Part shown: positions 36,919 through 48,285 of the stretch, piece after piece
Position numbering within the stretch: the stretch's first letter is position 1
Layout of the letters: each line of letters starts with the position of its first letter
Assembly: GCA_014706295.1 (NCBI GenBank)
Contig: JACSVZ010000006.1
Location: 24,796,629 to 24,860,628, forward strand
Source: Lycocorax pyrrhopterus obiensis
Lineage: Eukaryota; Chordata; Aves; Passeriformes; Paradisaeidae
DNA length: 64,000 nucleotides
Direction of reading: 5' to 3'
Made by a program: the position numbers and the translations under genes
The notes under the pieces: generated by a model
Databases searched by the model: none
What the model was told of the DNA's origin: nothing
The model's input: the letters and a program-made list of their open reading frames with translations, nothing else

Positions 36919-39774
36919 GGTAAGGGATACTTCAGAACATTAATACTCCTATATCTTCTTATTCATGTTGACTCCCTTTCCCTCAGTGCTTTGTCTTCTA
37001 TGCTGACAAACAAACTTTTTAAAGAAAAATGGAAGATTCTTAATTTAAAAAGAAGCTGAAGGTGAAAGTGTTCTTTTTATCTCGTATGAATTCTCTATGA
37101 ATATCATTTATTATTTTGTTTCTAAATCAACACTGCACAATAATTTAATGCATTTATTGATCCTTCAGATTCTCAGTAGTACTCAGACCTTCTACATAAT
37201 TTAGTCTAAAATGTAGAAGGCTAAGAGCCAGTGGGAGTAAGCTATGGAAAATGGTGTAATGGCTCTTATTCTATGAGCCATTCTATGAGCATCTCAAAGG
37301 ATGGAAATACCTGCCCCTGTTATGAAACACTCCTTCCTTTTCAATTGTGTGGGTTTTTTGCTTTTTGTTTTTTGTGGGGTTTTTTGAGAGTGACAAAGCT
37401 GGCAAGAACTGGAAGCTGCAATCTTGACAAGAAATTGAATCATCCTGCCAAGAAATTGAATAATCATGCTAGAAAGGGTACATATCAGATACTCTTTACG
37501 ATTGGTAATAACCTACATTTGCTCTGTTTTCCTGTTCAATTAGAACATGTTTTTCTCTTGACATCTTTTACCGGGATGTTGTGTTTTTAAAAGAAGAGAA
37601 AGGGGGGGAAAGAGCAAAATCATCCATAAGGAGAAGAAAAACAAGCAAATACAAAAAAATCAAACCATGTAGCAGCCTGAGGTTTTTTTTAATGTAGATT
37701 CCAGGAAGGTGCCACTGTTAAAATCATTCATCTGCTATGTGTAAAGTGCACTACAGCCATCAAAAAACCTTTTTCTTGCATGTGGTAGGAGACATGCATC
37801 AATAAGGTAGACTGTGGATTGGTCTAGCACGCAAGTTCTCGGTTCTGCAGCTGAGAACCATCCCATCTTTCTTTGGAGTGCGACGAAAAGGAAAACATAG
37901 TCAAAAGTGCCACAGTGATGCACTTAAGACAGCCAGCAAGGCAAAACCACACAATTATTTACCCTTGTGGTACAGCCTAGAGAGACACTGCAAATCCATT
38001 TCTTAATAATAAATTCAATAGTGGGGTGCTTTAGATGCATAATCTTAAATGTTTATTTAGTAACTGACCATGTTCATTACTTTTTACTGATGTCAACAAA
38101 CCTTCACAAAAAGCAATAAATCTCTAAACCTGGTACTCTTGGAAAAGAGTACCTGCCTCATACATGCACTAAAATAAGCATCAGAAAAGCTGAAGTAGGC
38201 AGATTCTTTCTTTCCATGTCAGAAAATAGTCTTAGAAGAAGGTGGGATGAGTACATGGATCTTGCTTACTTTGAATGAGTTTTCTCTTTATGTCCTGAAA
38301 TAATACACTTGGTCTGTGAATAGTCATTCTGCAGAAGCTTGCATTCTATAAATTACTGTATCTCTACATTTTTCTTAGATAATAATCCATATTAGTATAC
38401 CAAGGGTTCTAGATAAAAATAATGTAAGAATCAAAGCAAGAACAAGAAAATAGGCAGAATACCCATTGCTAATAATTTCTTTAGCTATTCACTAGGTTAT
38501 GGATTTTGTTTCTGTCATTTCAATTATTCTATCTACATTTCATTTTCCTTCCCACTAAGAGGATTATAGCTCCTTTCTAAAATTAATTTGGTGTCTATGG
38601 ACAGTTGTATTTCGCTAGGTCCAGTCAGTGAGGCTAATTTGACATACCGAGTCATGCTATTGAAGTCAGGAAGGAATCCTTAGATTACTTCATTTCATCT
38701 CCTGTATCCTTTGGGTTGTATATTTTTCCACAGGCGTTAAACTTACTGCTTGTGAATGAATTAATTGTTCCATTGAATAAGACATAAAACAGTGATCCAT
38801 TTTTTTTCAGTATATTGTACAATGCTTAGTCACATTTGCAGTCACAAATAAGGAAATAACTGTCAATTTGTAACCATAGTTTTTTGTTTAAGAAGAACTT
38901 TAGGATCTTTTATTCCTTGGTTTTTGGTTTGATTTTTTTTTACTTTAAGCTATTTCTCAGGAACTGGTGTGTGTGTACGTGTGTGTTGTAATTACCTTTC
39001 ATCTTTGTACATGTTTTTAAAATACAGCATCAGAACTTGCATATTTTCCATTCCATACTTAGAAATTGCCTTCCTCAAGTTATCTACTGCTGTCTATTTG
39101 TACAGTGAAAAATTTCTTATCCTGTTTTTGTCCATTCCTCATCTTGGAAGTTGATGTCATCTTCTTTGGTCCATGAGATTTGTAAATCTGTCTTAGACTC
39201 AGTCCTTCCCTTCACAGTCTCCTCCAGTATGGCAGTCATGTCTTCCCAGATGTGAAAGTTTGAAACTGGCTACGTTAAACATACATTTTGCTCAACAAAT
39301 TATTAAAGGCTCCAATTTATCTTCATGGCTGTTCTGAATTCATGGTGAATTATTATACTTCCAGTGTGGTCTATTTATCTTATAACTAAAAATAAGTATT
39401 ATTTCATATTTACTCTGAATAAAGACTAGAAATTGTTGAAGGTTGTTGAGCCTGTGGGGAACCTTGCCCATATTCCTTGGTGATTCCATCTGAGAGCAGC
39501 ATTTGAAAATCTGAAATACAGCCCTATTTTTAATATCAGAACACAGGGTGCTTGCATGTCAGATGCCTGGTGCCATTACCTCTAATAATCAAACCTGTAA
39601 TTTTCTCAGATAATTAAACTGAACCATTTGACAAGATACATTTTCTAGGAAAGCATGTCAATTGCTTGCATTATATTTTTACTCTTTGTCTTATATTAAT
39701 TACAGTCCTTTATATTCATTGTTTTTTGAATCCCATATGAGCTTTCTCATTATTTTCCCCAGGGCTGATGTCTA
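36919..39774. other. Unique noncoding DNA
   Basis: No gene was recognised. Small local structures are an 8-base perfect hairpin stem with a 9-base loop at 37258-37282 and a two-copy CAAGAAATTGAAT repeat with period 21 at 37428-37461. A short G/T-rich patch lies near 37345-37385. Confidence 0.5.
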
Positions 39775-39930
39775 GCTAACCTGCCCATAGTCATGTGGGT
39801 CAGCCAGCACACTCTGGCTCGATGGTTTCAATGGCGTATTTTATTCATTTGTATTTTCTCTGGCATGCAGAGACCTAATTAAAATCGGTACCAGGGGGTC
39901 AGAGATGTCCTCTATCTATAATTACAGTAA
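39775..39930. promoter_or_regulatory. Candidate conserved noncoding element
   Basis: This is a high-complexity, repeat-free patch with GTGGGTCAGCCAGCACACTC, a GGCATGCAGAG segment and homeodomain-like CTAATTAAAAT near 39875. It contrasts with the simpler AT-rich DNA around it. It is proposed only because of its composition and motif density; conservation has not been checked. Confidence 0.15.
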
Positions 39931-40080
39931 AATGGGGTGGTAATTTTAAAATGTTTTCTCCTAGCAAAATCTCCTGAATTAGGGCAGAAAAAACTTTGAG
40001 ATTATCAATTTAAATATAATCAAAAAATTATTATGCAATGTTATGAAGAATGCAATAATCAAGTAATGAACAAAGGGGAG
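39931..40080. other. Unique noncoding DNA
   Basis: AT-rich; nothing was recognised. Confidence 0.5.
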
Positions 40081-40348
40081 CTATAAACCCCATTTTTAAA
40101 AAGGGAAATAAGTAAGATCTGCATAACTACAGGCTGGTCTCACCTTTGTGCACAGCAAGATCATAGAGCAAATCCTCCTGCAAACTATGGTAAGGCACAT
40201 GGAAAACAAGGAGGTGATTGGTGACAGCCAACATGGCTTCAACAAAGGACAAATCACGACTGACAAATTTGGTGGCATTCTAAAATGGAGTTACAATGCT
40301 GGTGGATCAGGGAAAAACAAATGATGTCATTTACCTGGACTTGTGTCT
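40081..40348 (+). mobile_element. CR1 LINE internal reverse-transcriptase fragment, sense
   Basis: This is a piece of CR1 ORF2 from the N-terminal part of the reverse transcriptase. The nucleotide blocks follow the family closely. The reading is PIFKKG at about 40090, then NYRLVS at about 40125-40140 (family NYRPVSLT), a 'KIMEQILL'-like region, and '[21 protein letters not shown]'. It then reads 'TNLVAF' and 'DVIYLDL' near 40325-40343. Several frameshifts and stops interrupt it. It lacks the 3' end that primes CR1 insertion, so the downstream half must have been deleted or lost after insertion. Where the sequence stops resembling CR1, near 40348, is abrupt. Confidence 0.88.
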
Positions 40349-43300
40349 CTTTGTTGGTGACATCCACGAAATTGAAGGCTGCATTATGATTTATCTGTAC
40401 TTGAAGCTTTTTCCTTTCCTCTCTCCGGTTGTGAAATGCAGAGGCATAACCTGATTAAATTTAGGCAGACTGGTAAGATGGTCACAGAAACGCAGTCTAA
40501 GGTGTCCTGTGGCATTTCTAAATCTACTGCAATACAATTCTCAGTACACCACACTCAAGGAGCTTCTGGAGATGATGAAATGAAGCTGGATGAAGGTAAT
40601 AACTAATTTATAAGCTTAGCAGAAACACTTCCATCTCTAGGGTTATGTCAGAAATCTCAGAGAGTGCAAGTGAAAGAGAAAAAACACAAGTAAAAAATGT
40701 GAATCGCAAATTCAGATCTAGGAACACTACAGGTCTCTTTAAACATTGTGGTTTTGCTCAGGTCTAATGCTAGCATACTGAACTGGTACAGGAAATGAAG
40801 GATGGTTTGAAAACCAAACCATGAGGTATCAGCCAAACCTTATCTTCACAGCACAGTAATTTGTGTAATGGCTCATAATAAGATTTTATGGTCCTTTGCT
40901 TTTCTTTGGACATTGCTTTTCTTCTAAATAACAAGCTGAGTAATCCTTAAAAAATTGTAGACAATGAGGAGATTTGACCTAATTCCTGTGTTCCTATTGT
41001 AACTGTTACACAGGCTTTAAGTATTTCTAATACCATACATTCATCCAGTAAGAGATTGACAAGCAGATACTACTGACTTTATTTAATCCTAATTTTAGCT
41101 GAATCATACACAAATCTGTCTGTCCCTTTTTTAATGAATTCCCCACCACCAACACCCCTAATACGTGTGTGTCTCCAGCAGGACCTGTTATCTGCTGTTG
41201 CTCACGGGCTGCCTTTCACTGTGGAGCTGGAGGCACCACGCACCGCCAGGGCACACCTGGTGTGCTGGGATGGGGCTCTTCACAAATTGCAGCACACAAG
41301 GGAGAAACGGTGGCTATGCCTCTCTGCAGAATAGCTGAATAATTATAACAACCTTGGGTTCATTTTTAGACCTGTTTGATCTATATGGAAAGGAGAGAAT
41401 CTGGAGAATGAAGGAAAGACAAAAAAGAGAACATAGGGGGAGTGACAGTGCTGCTGCTGATTCCCAAATCTCAAAAAATTTCTGTACATTTGTTCAAAAC
41501 TGAACAAAGCAGACACATAATTTGGACCAAAACCATGACTGAAGTTACGGGTTCTTTTCTCTTGCTGCTTCTTTGTTCTTTAGATTGTTTTCACTCTTTC
41601 TCCACTGCTGTTGTGAATTTTGAGTCTTCCATGGACAGGTGACTTCTAAAGCAGTCTGAATGTATGTGAAATGACAAAGCTGGAAAATAGCTGTTTAGTG
41701 AAGGTCTAATATTATTATTTCAGTTGCTACAAGTGTAACTCTTTACTACTTTGTCCTGTTCATTTTAAACTATGCTTGTATACATGTGTTTATACATACA
41801 TACGCATAAGTTTTGCTTTGTTTTAGACTTGCTGGATTCATAATTGCTACATATCTGAATCCCAGTACTGACTACACCATCATTAAAATTTAATACTTTA
41901 CTATTAGTCAGCTATTCATTGTGTCCATTTTCAAAGTGATAAAACTGTGTGGAATGGACAGACTTTTCCCTTTGGAAAAAACCCTTGTCCCTTTTATTGT
42001 TATTTACATCAGACTTCAAGGCCTTCTACCCTTTCCCTGTGGTCCTAAGTGCATTTCTTGGGAACTAGGTGTCACTCATACCCTTAAAAAAATACTTCAC
42101 CTAGGATTGACTGCGCTTGGAAACTGAATATAAAGTATAAAATTTCTGGGGTCACTTCCCTCAAGAAATGAAAAAATCTTCCTTTTTCTTTCCTTTCCAG
42201 CTCTTTGGTTTTCAGACTGCCATTCTCATTCAGTGAGGTCATAGGATGAAAACTCCCTTGTTGGAAGCCTGCGTATCGATCATAGTTATGTCTCTGCAGA
42301 TGCACCATTTTATTGCCTTGCTCTGACATTTCCCTCTGCTTCCTGAGCTGTGCTCTGTTGGTTTATTGTGTTAGGTATTGCCTTCAACAACAGGGATATC
42401 CTAGCCATGACACAGGAAATTATCCATCGGTTTATGCAGTGATCATGAAAACATCACACATAAGTAAAATCTACATAGACTGGTGCAGATGAATCAAGAA
42501 TGTCTCTGGTAAGGTATGGATATGATATGGTAAAATATATTCTGTGAAGTGCAAGTGCCATTGCACAAGGGTATTATTAATGCAAGTAGATGAAAATCGG
42601 TATTTCAGAGGGTGAGATATGTTCTATAGCTCTTTAAGGCAATTCTTGTTCTTACTACCCAAAAGCTACTACAATGATATGTTGCTCAGAAAAAAAGGAA
42701 AAAAAGGGAATTGTGTTTATTTTCATCTCAGTAGCTCTTCCCAATTTCCTAAAGCCTACTACTAAATAAAGCTTAGATATCTTTCTGTGGCTAAAATGAT
42801 TTGACCGAACACTTTTCTTGTTTTAGGGGGTGTTGATTTTTGTAGTTTTCCTAAAGAATATATATTTATTTAAATTCAAACAGAGTTTGATGAATGGAGA
42901 CAGGCCAAAAATACTTGAAAAAAAAAAATCAGCCTCCCCACACAGCTGTGGAAGAGTTTGCACAGTCAGATTCATTACTCTTAGGTCCCTATAGGTCAAT
43001 AAGAGCCAATTCTGGTCAAGCAGTATCAGTTTTCTTTGTTACAATGGTATTGTTAGGTAAATTATTGCTCATTTGTTTTTCTGAGGAGTCTACCCTAGGA
43101 CTCACTCCTACGGCAGTCTAAGCATGTGCAAGGAACTGAAGGAAAACACCAACTGTTTAGAAAATAATAATTTCCCAAGTAAAATACTTCCAATAGAATA
43201 ATCTCGTGAAACAGCAAATCTTGAATGTGTTCAAGTGAACATACTGCTCACTGCTCACAACTCTGAGATAGTGGCTGATCTGAATCTTCAGATCCTCTCT

Positions 43301-44003
43301 GGGTTTTTTAATGCTGATCTACTGCTATTTGATGTTACATTTTTGATGTACAGGAAAATGAGAGGGAAAGGTAAAGTAACCATAGTTTACCTCCTGCACA
43401 AAAGAAATTGTGAAGAGTGCTGAAAAAGAGAGTTGCGATAAGCCTAAGAAAGCATATAGTCATTTTAGGAATCTGTCAAATAACCTAAATATTAAAACAA
43501 TTTAGAAGCAACAGTACAAACTGAAAATTGAAGAAGGTTCACCCACAATCTTCTACCCCTGCAGCTTTCTGTAAAACCTTTTGATCAAAGAAAGCAAAGC
43601 AAAATATAAGAAATTACATGAAGTCTGTTGTCTTAAGACAGTGTTTTTTCAAGATTGTCCTCTGTAAAGTTTTTACATCTATTTTTTATTTCTAAAAATA
43701 TGCATCTGTGCTAACTGCTCACAGAGAAGTGTTTTAGTCTCTTAGTTCTTCCAGCTACATGAAGTGAATAGGCAGATGAGGTGACTGAGGAAATGAAGGA
43801 TCCATACTCTGACCTACCATGGTCTTTTTAAGGGGCACCTTGGGAGGTGCTGGGCTGTTTTGTTTTCTGTCTGAGAAACTTATGTGTTAGGAAAAGGTAC
43901 ATTTTCCCTGAGTGCCTGAAAACTGCACAGATGCAGACTACATATGCCAGCACTCTAGCTGAGCTGCTGAGAGAAACAGGCTAAACCAGCTCCTTGGAAC
44001 AGG
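40349..44003. other. Unique noncoding DNA
   Basis: No gene was recognised. A locally GC-richer patch at about 41130-41340 has a 66-codon open frame without known motifs. A possible MER-type or older repeat may be hidden here, but none is assignable by eye. Confidence 0.5.
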
Positions 44004-44423
44004 TTGCTTTGTGGGGACTCAGTAGAAGTCTGTCCACATGATCATTCAGGATGGATCAAAGCACATGCAGATGTTTTCTCTCACCTTGGATTTAAACCAA
44101 GCACCATGCTCTGGAAGGGGAAAAGCTCAAGCTCTTGGTGCTTGACTTGCCTTTTTGCTGTCCCACTGTGGGCTGTGAGCCAGTACTGGTGGGGCAGGTT
44201 GGCCCCAGCCGGGCTCACCAGCATATGTCCTGAACATAGGCCCGGGCCCAGGTGGACATTTCAATTCAGAGCTACTACAGGCTGGCTGCCCGGAAGGAGA
44301 ATTTGCTGGCACGAGAGCTCAGCAGGTTTGATCCTTCTCTCAAGTTACCCTTTGCTCACCTTGTGGGGCAGACACAACTTCAGGGTGAGAGAAGATCAAC
44401 AAAAAAAGCTGAGGATGACATGA
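44004..44423 (+). other. GC-richer patch with a 139-codon open frame, origin unknown
   Basis: This holds the longest uninterrupted frame in the window, 139 codons from an ATG. It lies in a patch clearly richer in G and C than its surroundings, including CCCGGGCCC-like sequence near 44240. The translation has many Trp, Ser, Arg and Cys residues and no domain, signal peptide or family I recognise. A minus-strand frame of 61 codons is open over the same bases. I consider low stop density in GC-rich DNA the likeliest explanation. A remnant of an unrecognised repeat or a noncoding-RNA exon are alternatives. Confidence 0.2.
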
Positions 44424-47400
44424 GTATATGAGTACATCAGTTCAAACATTGCCTTTTGCAAAAGACACAGAGAATTGAGCCATACAGAGATTGTGCCTCG
44501 AACAACATCAATATGTTGTACAACAAAAATCCTACACTGTTCATGAGGGACAACCTTTTTACTGTTTCCTCAACCTGTCTGTTTTTACTCTGTACTGCTT
44601 TTTGGGCCACTATACTGGAAGTCATATTTCATAAGCATTGCAGAGATTTGCAAATCTCTCTTTAGTTATTTAGAACCTGACAAACCCTTTTAAATTTTTG
44701 ACCTAAGAATCTGAAAACCATGTAAAGGAATAAAACCAGAACTGCATCTCACAAAATATTACTATGTTTCTGTAATTTTTAAACTGAGCATCCCAAAGGG
44801 AGTCTCTATAATAGCCTTCATATAACAAGAAAAGAAAATAGCAACCATAAACCCTCTTACCTGTTAAAGTATTTTCTATTGATCCTGCAAATAAGTTCAT
44901 CAGAGAAATACAAAGCGTTTAAAATGATCTCTGGGTAAAGTACTGCACACCATATTGCAACATAAATGGTCCCTAAATAGGCATCTTTGAGAAGCAGCAC
45001 AGAAAAATAACTCATTAGGAAAACTATTTTAAAGTAGTTTGTTTCTTCATTGAGGGAATGTGGTATTATTGCCCTTGAATGATTTAATTCACCCTAATTA
45101 TATTCTGTTTGATATCTGCAGCTGTCTTGGAAGCAGGCTTCTGCTATGTAAATCCAAGAAATATTTCTCGTCTCATTTGAAACCCCAAAGTGCTCTAATT
45201 TTCAAAGGAATTTTAAGCTGATCTCTACTTACATTCACTGAATTTTTCAGAGGAATATCAAAAGAATAACTCAAATTTCTGAATCCTGTCACTTATATAG
45301 ACTATTCATCCTCAGCATGCCTCATAAATATATATATACATAGAATACAGTATGTATTTGCACTACAATGTTAGAAAGTTGTGTAGATGCATGATTGTAT
45401 GTGACCAGGAACATCTTCATTTTGAAATGTTCATAGAACATATCAGTACAAATTGTGGGTTTTTTTCTTTTGTCTTTGAATTTCAGTTTACTTTAGAACA
45501 GATGTGAAGCTGTCTCTTCAGCAACTTTTTAACACAGTCAGTAAAGAGCACCATTTTGGTTGACATGGAAGAACCAAAAGAGGACAACTTTCTTACAAAA
45601 AATAAATGTTGTATATGCATCCTTCAATGTCTTTGGCAGTAGCTGTCCTTGTTACACTGCCACACTGCATAATACACATAACGATGATGTACAGGAGTTT
45701 TTAATTAAATATTTACTCATGGATGGCCACCAGAAATGGCAGCCAGCAAACACTGGTATTTATTCTGGAATACTGTTGTCAGTTCCAGGCAAGATAGGAA
45801 AGTGAACAAAGTGGAGTGAAAAACCACAAGGACCTGTAAAATGCATGAACATTTAGTAAGTGATGGCTTCTTGCTGCTCTCTACAAATTACTAATCAACA
45901 AAACAGAGCAGTATGCTTTCTTCTACTCTGAAGGAAAATGCTCCTTTTAGAAATCTTAGTAAGGGTTTGGAAACAAAACAAGGGAAGTCAAATACTTTCC
46001 TTCAAATAAAAATACCTTATAAAGACAGAATTCTAATCAGGGGTTAGAAATTTTAAAGCAAAAGGAATTTTATTCTTTGGAGGTAGAACATGAGCAGAAT
46101 TCAGGTAATGATTCCAAAGAGAAATTCACAAACTTCCATCCATAATTACTAAGGGTGTTTTTCAGGTAAACTCCTTAGGAAACTGTTTTGGTGCCGCACC
46201 ATCTTAACAGGATTAGGTTGTAGCTAAATCGAACATCAGGAATCTTGAAATGGACACCTTCTACATTAATTCTGCCATAGAAGCCAGTTCATTAGACACA
46301 GTTTTAGACTATCCAGGGCTTCCCAGGTTCCCACTTCTCTATTCCCAAATCTCCCACACACGCTCTATTATAACCCATAAACTGTTGCAAAGGGAGAGCA
46401 CCACCAAAAATAGAAGAACTGATCTTGGTCCTCTTTGAAAGAAGCTAAGTACAGGGTTTAGTCAATGAATCCCAATTTGCCATGGATGTTCAAATCTCTC
46501 ATCCTAAAGTTCTTAAATTCAATTCTTCCTTCATTCACAGTTCCTTATTTTATCTATTTATCTGCTTCATCCTGACATGCTAGCTGCAATGGTTCTCTTT
46601 ACAAGTTTCCCAAGCCTCTTCATGTACTAAGCAGTGAACAAATGTTATTAGCCCCTGAGTTAAAAATTTGGTTTAATGTGGAGGTTCATGAAATTAAAAG
46701 TTCTTTTGTGGATGCAGCATCAGATATGAAAACCAAAGAAAAGCTGCAATGATGTTAATATGGTCACCTGAATACCCTGAAATTATGTTTTGGGGACTGA
46801 AAACTTCCATTCACAAAGGGACACATCAGAAATTATTTAAAAATTACTCATAATCTATAAATAAATGCTATGTTGGGAAAACAGATTAAAGCTGGAGTGT
46901 CTTAACTTTTACACATTTTTAATAAAAGAAACCTCATACATTTTAAACACATGCAAGATTATTCTTCAGGGTGTGTTTCAAAACTACATTTAGGGAATGA
47001 TCTGGAAAGAACTATAACTCAGAACTTTACAAAACTGTTGTTATGTACAAAGATCTCAGGATTCTGAACTAAAACAGTTTTCTGCCAAATTTTCAATCAT
47101 TTCCCTTTCTCTTAAATAAATGGGCAGATCATGAGTAAATGTCAGTCTACAAAAACATCTTTATTTTCAATTGCAGGCAAAACTGATAAAAGAATGTGGG
47201 AAAATATGAGGACTCAAAAATCTGTGGAAAAAAATTGCATTCAACAGATGCAGTTCGTTATTTTCCTAAAATATTCCACTTCATTGAATGTGAGAAACAG
47301 CAAAGGCTAGAACTAGAGAGACGTACCTGACCATAGAAACTTTGTGTCAACATAAAAAAAGCTTTGTTAAAATACCAGTATAATAAGGTCTTCAGGTGAG

Positions 47401-47590
47401 AGTTTGAACATCAGCAGCTAAGGATGTTCACCTCATGTCTAAATCAATGCTAGAATAATAAACAAATTATAAAGATTTTACTTGCTAAAAAGCAATTTCT
47501 ACAGCAATTTATAAGCATATCAGAGAAAAAATTTAAAAGTTTCAATGAAAGCCTTTCATCTTCAAGTCACAATTTTGATGAGTTATGGGG
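44424..47590. other. Unique noncoding DNA
   Basis: No gene or mobile element was recognised. A short (AT)n patch lies near 45327-45339. Repeat-free, higher-complexity DNA at about 45050-45200 could be conserved, but there is no direct evidence. Confidence 0.5.
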
Positions 47591-47876
47591 ATGACTTTCT
47601 CCAGCTGTCAGAGACCTCCTCTATTCTCCATCACTTTTCCAAAATGATAGAAATTGGCCTTGAAAGGATGCCATCTATCTCTCTTAGCACCTTGGTTGTC
47701 TTCCATTGGGTATCATAGACTAGTGTATGTCAATTTTTTCCAAGTAGTACCCAAATAGATCCTTATTTACATCTAGTGGTTCTTCTCCTGGAATCTTTTT
47801 TCCTTGAGCACAGGGCTCTAGAAGACCTTGCTGGTGAAGACTGAAACAAAGAAGGGATTGAGCATCTCAGCCTGTA
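47591..47876 (-). mobile_element. CR1 LINE, inverted 5' segment
   Basis: On the minus strand this matches CR1 ORF2 just before and at the start of the reverse transcriptase. The FFASVFTSK-type region lies at about 47860-47820. The '[26 protein letters not shown]' region follows at about 47740-47625, and a 'GEVPEDWRK'-like region at about 47620-47590. All blocks are degraded but in the correct order. It lies immediately beside a sense-orientation CR1 3' end, with about 20 unassigned bases between. The two together look like one element whose 5' part was inverted, with the intervening reverse-transcriptase sequence missing. Confidence 0.75.
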
Positions 47877-47895
47877 CAGCATCTGAGGATGCATC

Positions 47896-48285
47896 AGGAA
47901 GAGGCTGAGTACTCAGACTGTTTACCCTGGAGAAGAAAAAACTTGCAGGGACCTTATCACTCTGTGTAAGAAGCTGGTGGGGGTGGAGGGAATAAATAAT
48001 ACAGAGCCATTCTCTCCTTCATGCTCTCCAGAGGCAGGATAAGAGAAAATGGGCACAAACCAAAATACAAAAAAATTAAGCTGTTTTACTGTGAGGATGG
48101 TTGAACCCTGGAACATGCTGCCCAAAGATGCTGTCATGTTTCCTTGGACATGCTCAAAACCTGACTGGACATGGCTCTGAGCCTCCTGCTCCAGCTGATC
48201 CTGACTGTAACTTCATGTGTTGTACCAGATGATTTATGGGGGCCCCTGCAAACCTCAACCAGTTTGAAATTGTGTGGTTCTGTGA
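47896..48285 (+). mobile_element. CR1 LINE 3' segment, sense
   Basis: The sense strand follows the CR1 ORF2 C-terminus and tail. It has a 'LFSLEKRRL'-like block as TTTACCCTGGAGAAGAAA near 47920, GGGACCTTATCACT near 47950, and a GGGCACAAAC block near 48050. These are followed by TTTTACTGTGAGGATGGTTG at about 48083-48102, 'TGGAACATGCTGCCCA' and CAAAACCTGACTGGACATGG near 48155. The end region has 'AACCTCAACCAGTTTG' and TGTGGTTCTGTGACAG at about 48270-48285. Stops and frameshifts abound. It is paired with the inverted segment on its left. Confidence 0.88.

Noticed and set aside
37265..37292. Two ATTCTATGAG units resembling a CR1 octamer tail
   Set aside because: No CR1 3' UTR precedes them, so the likeness is probably coincidental.
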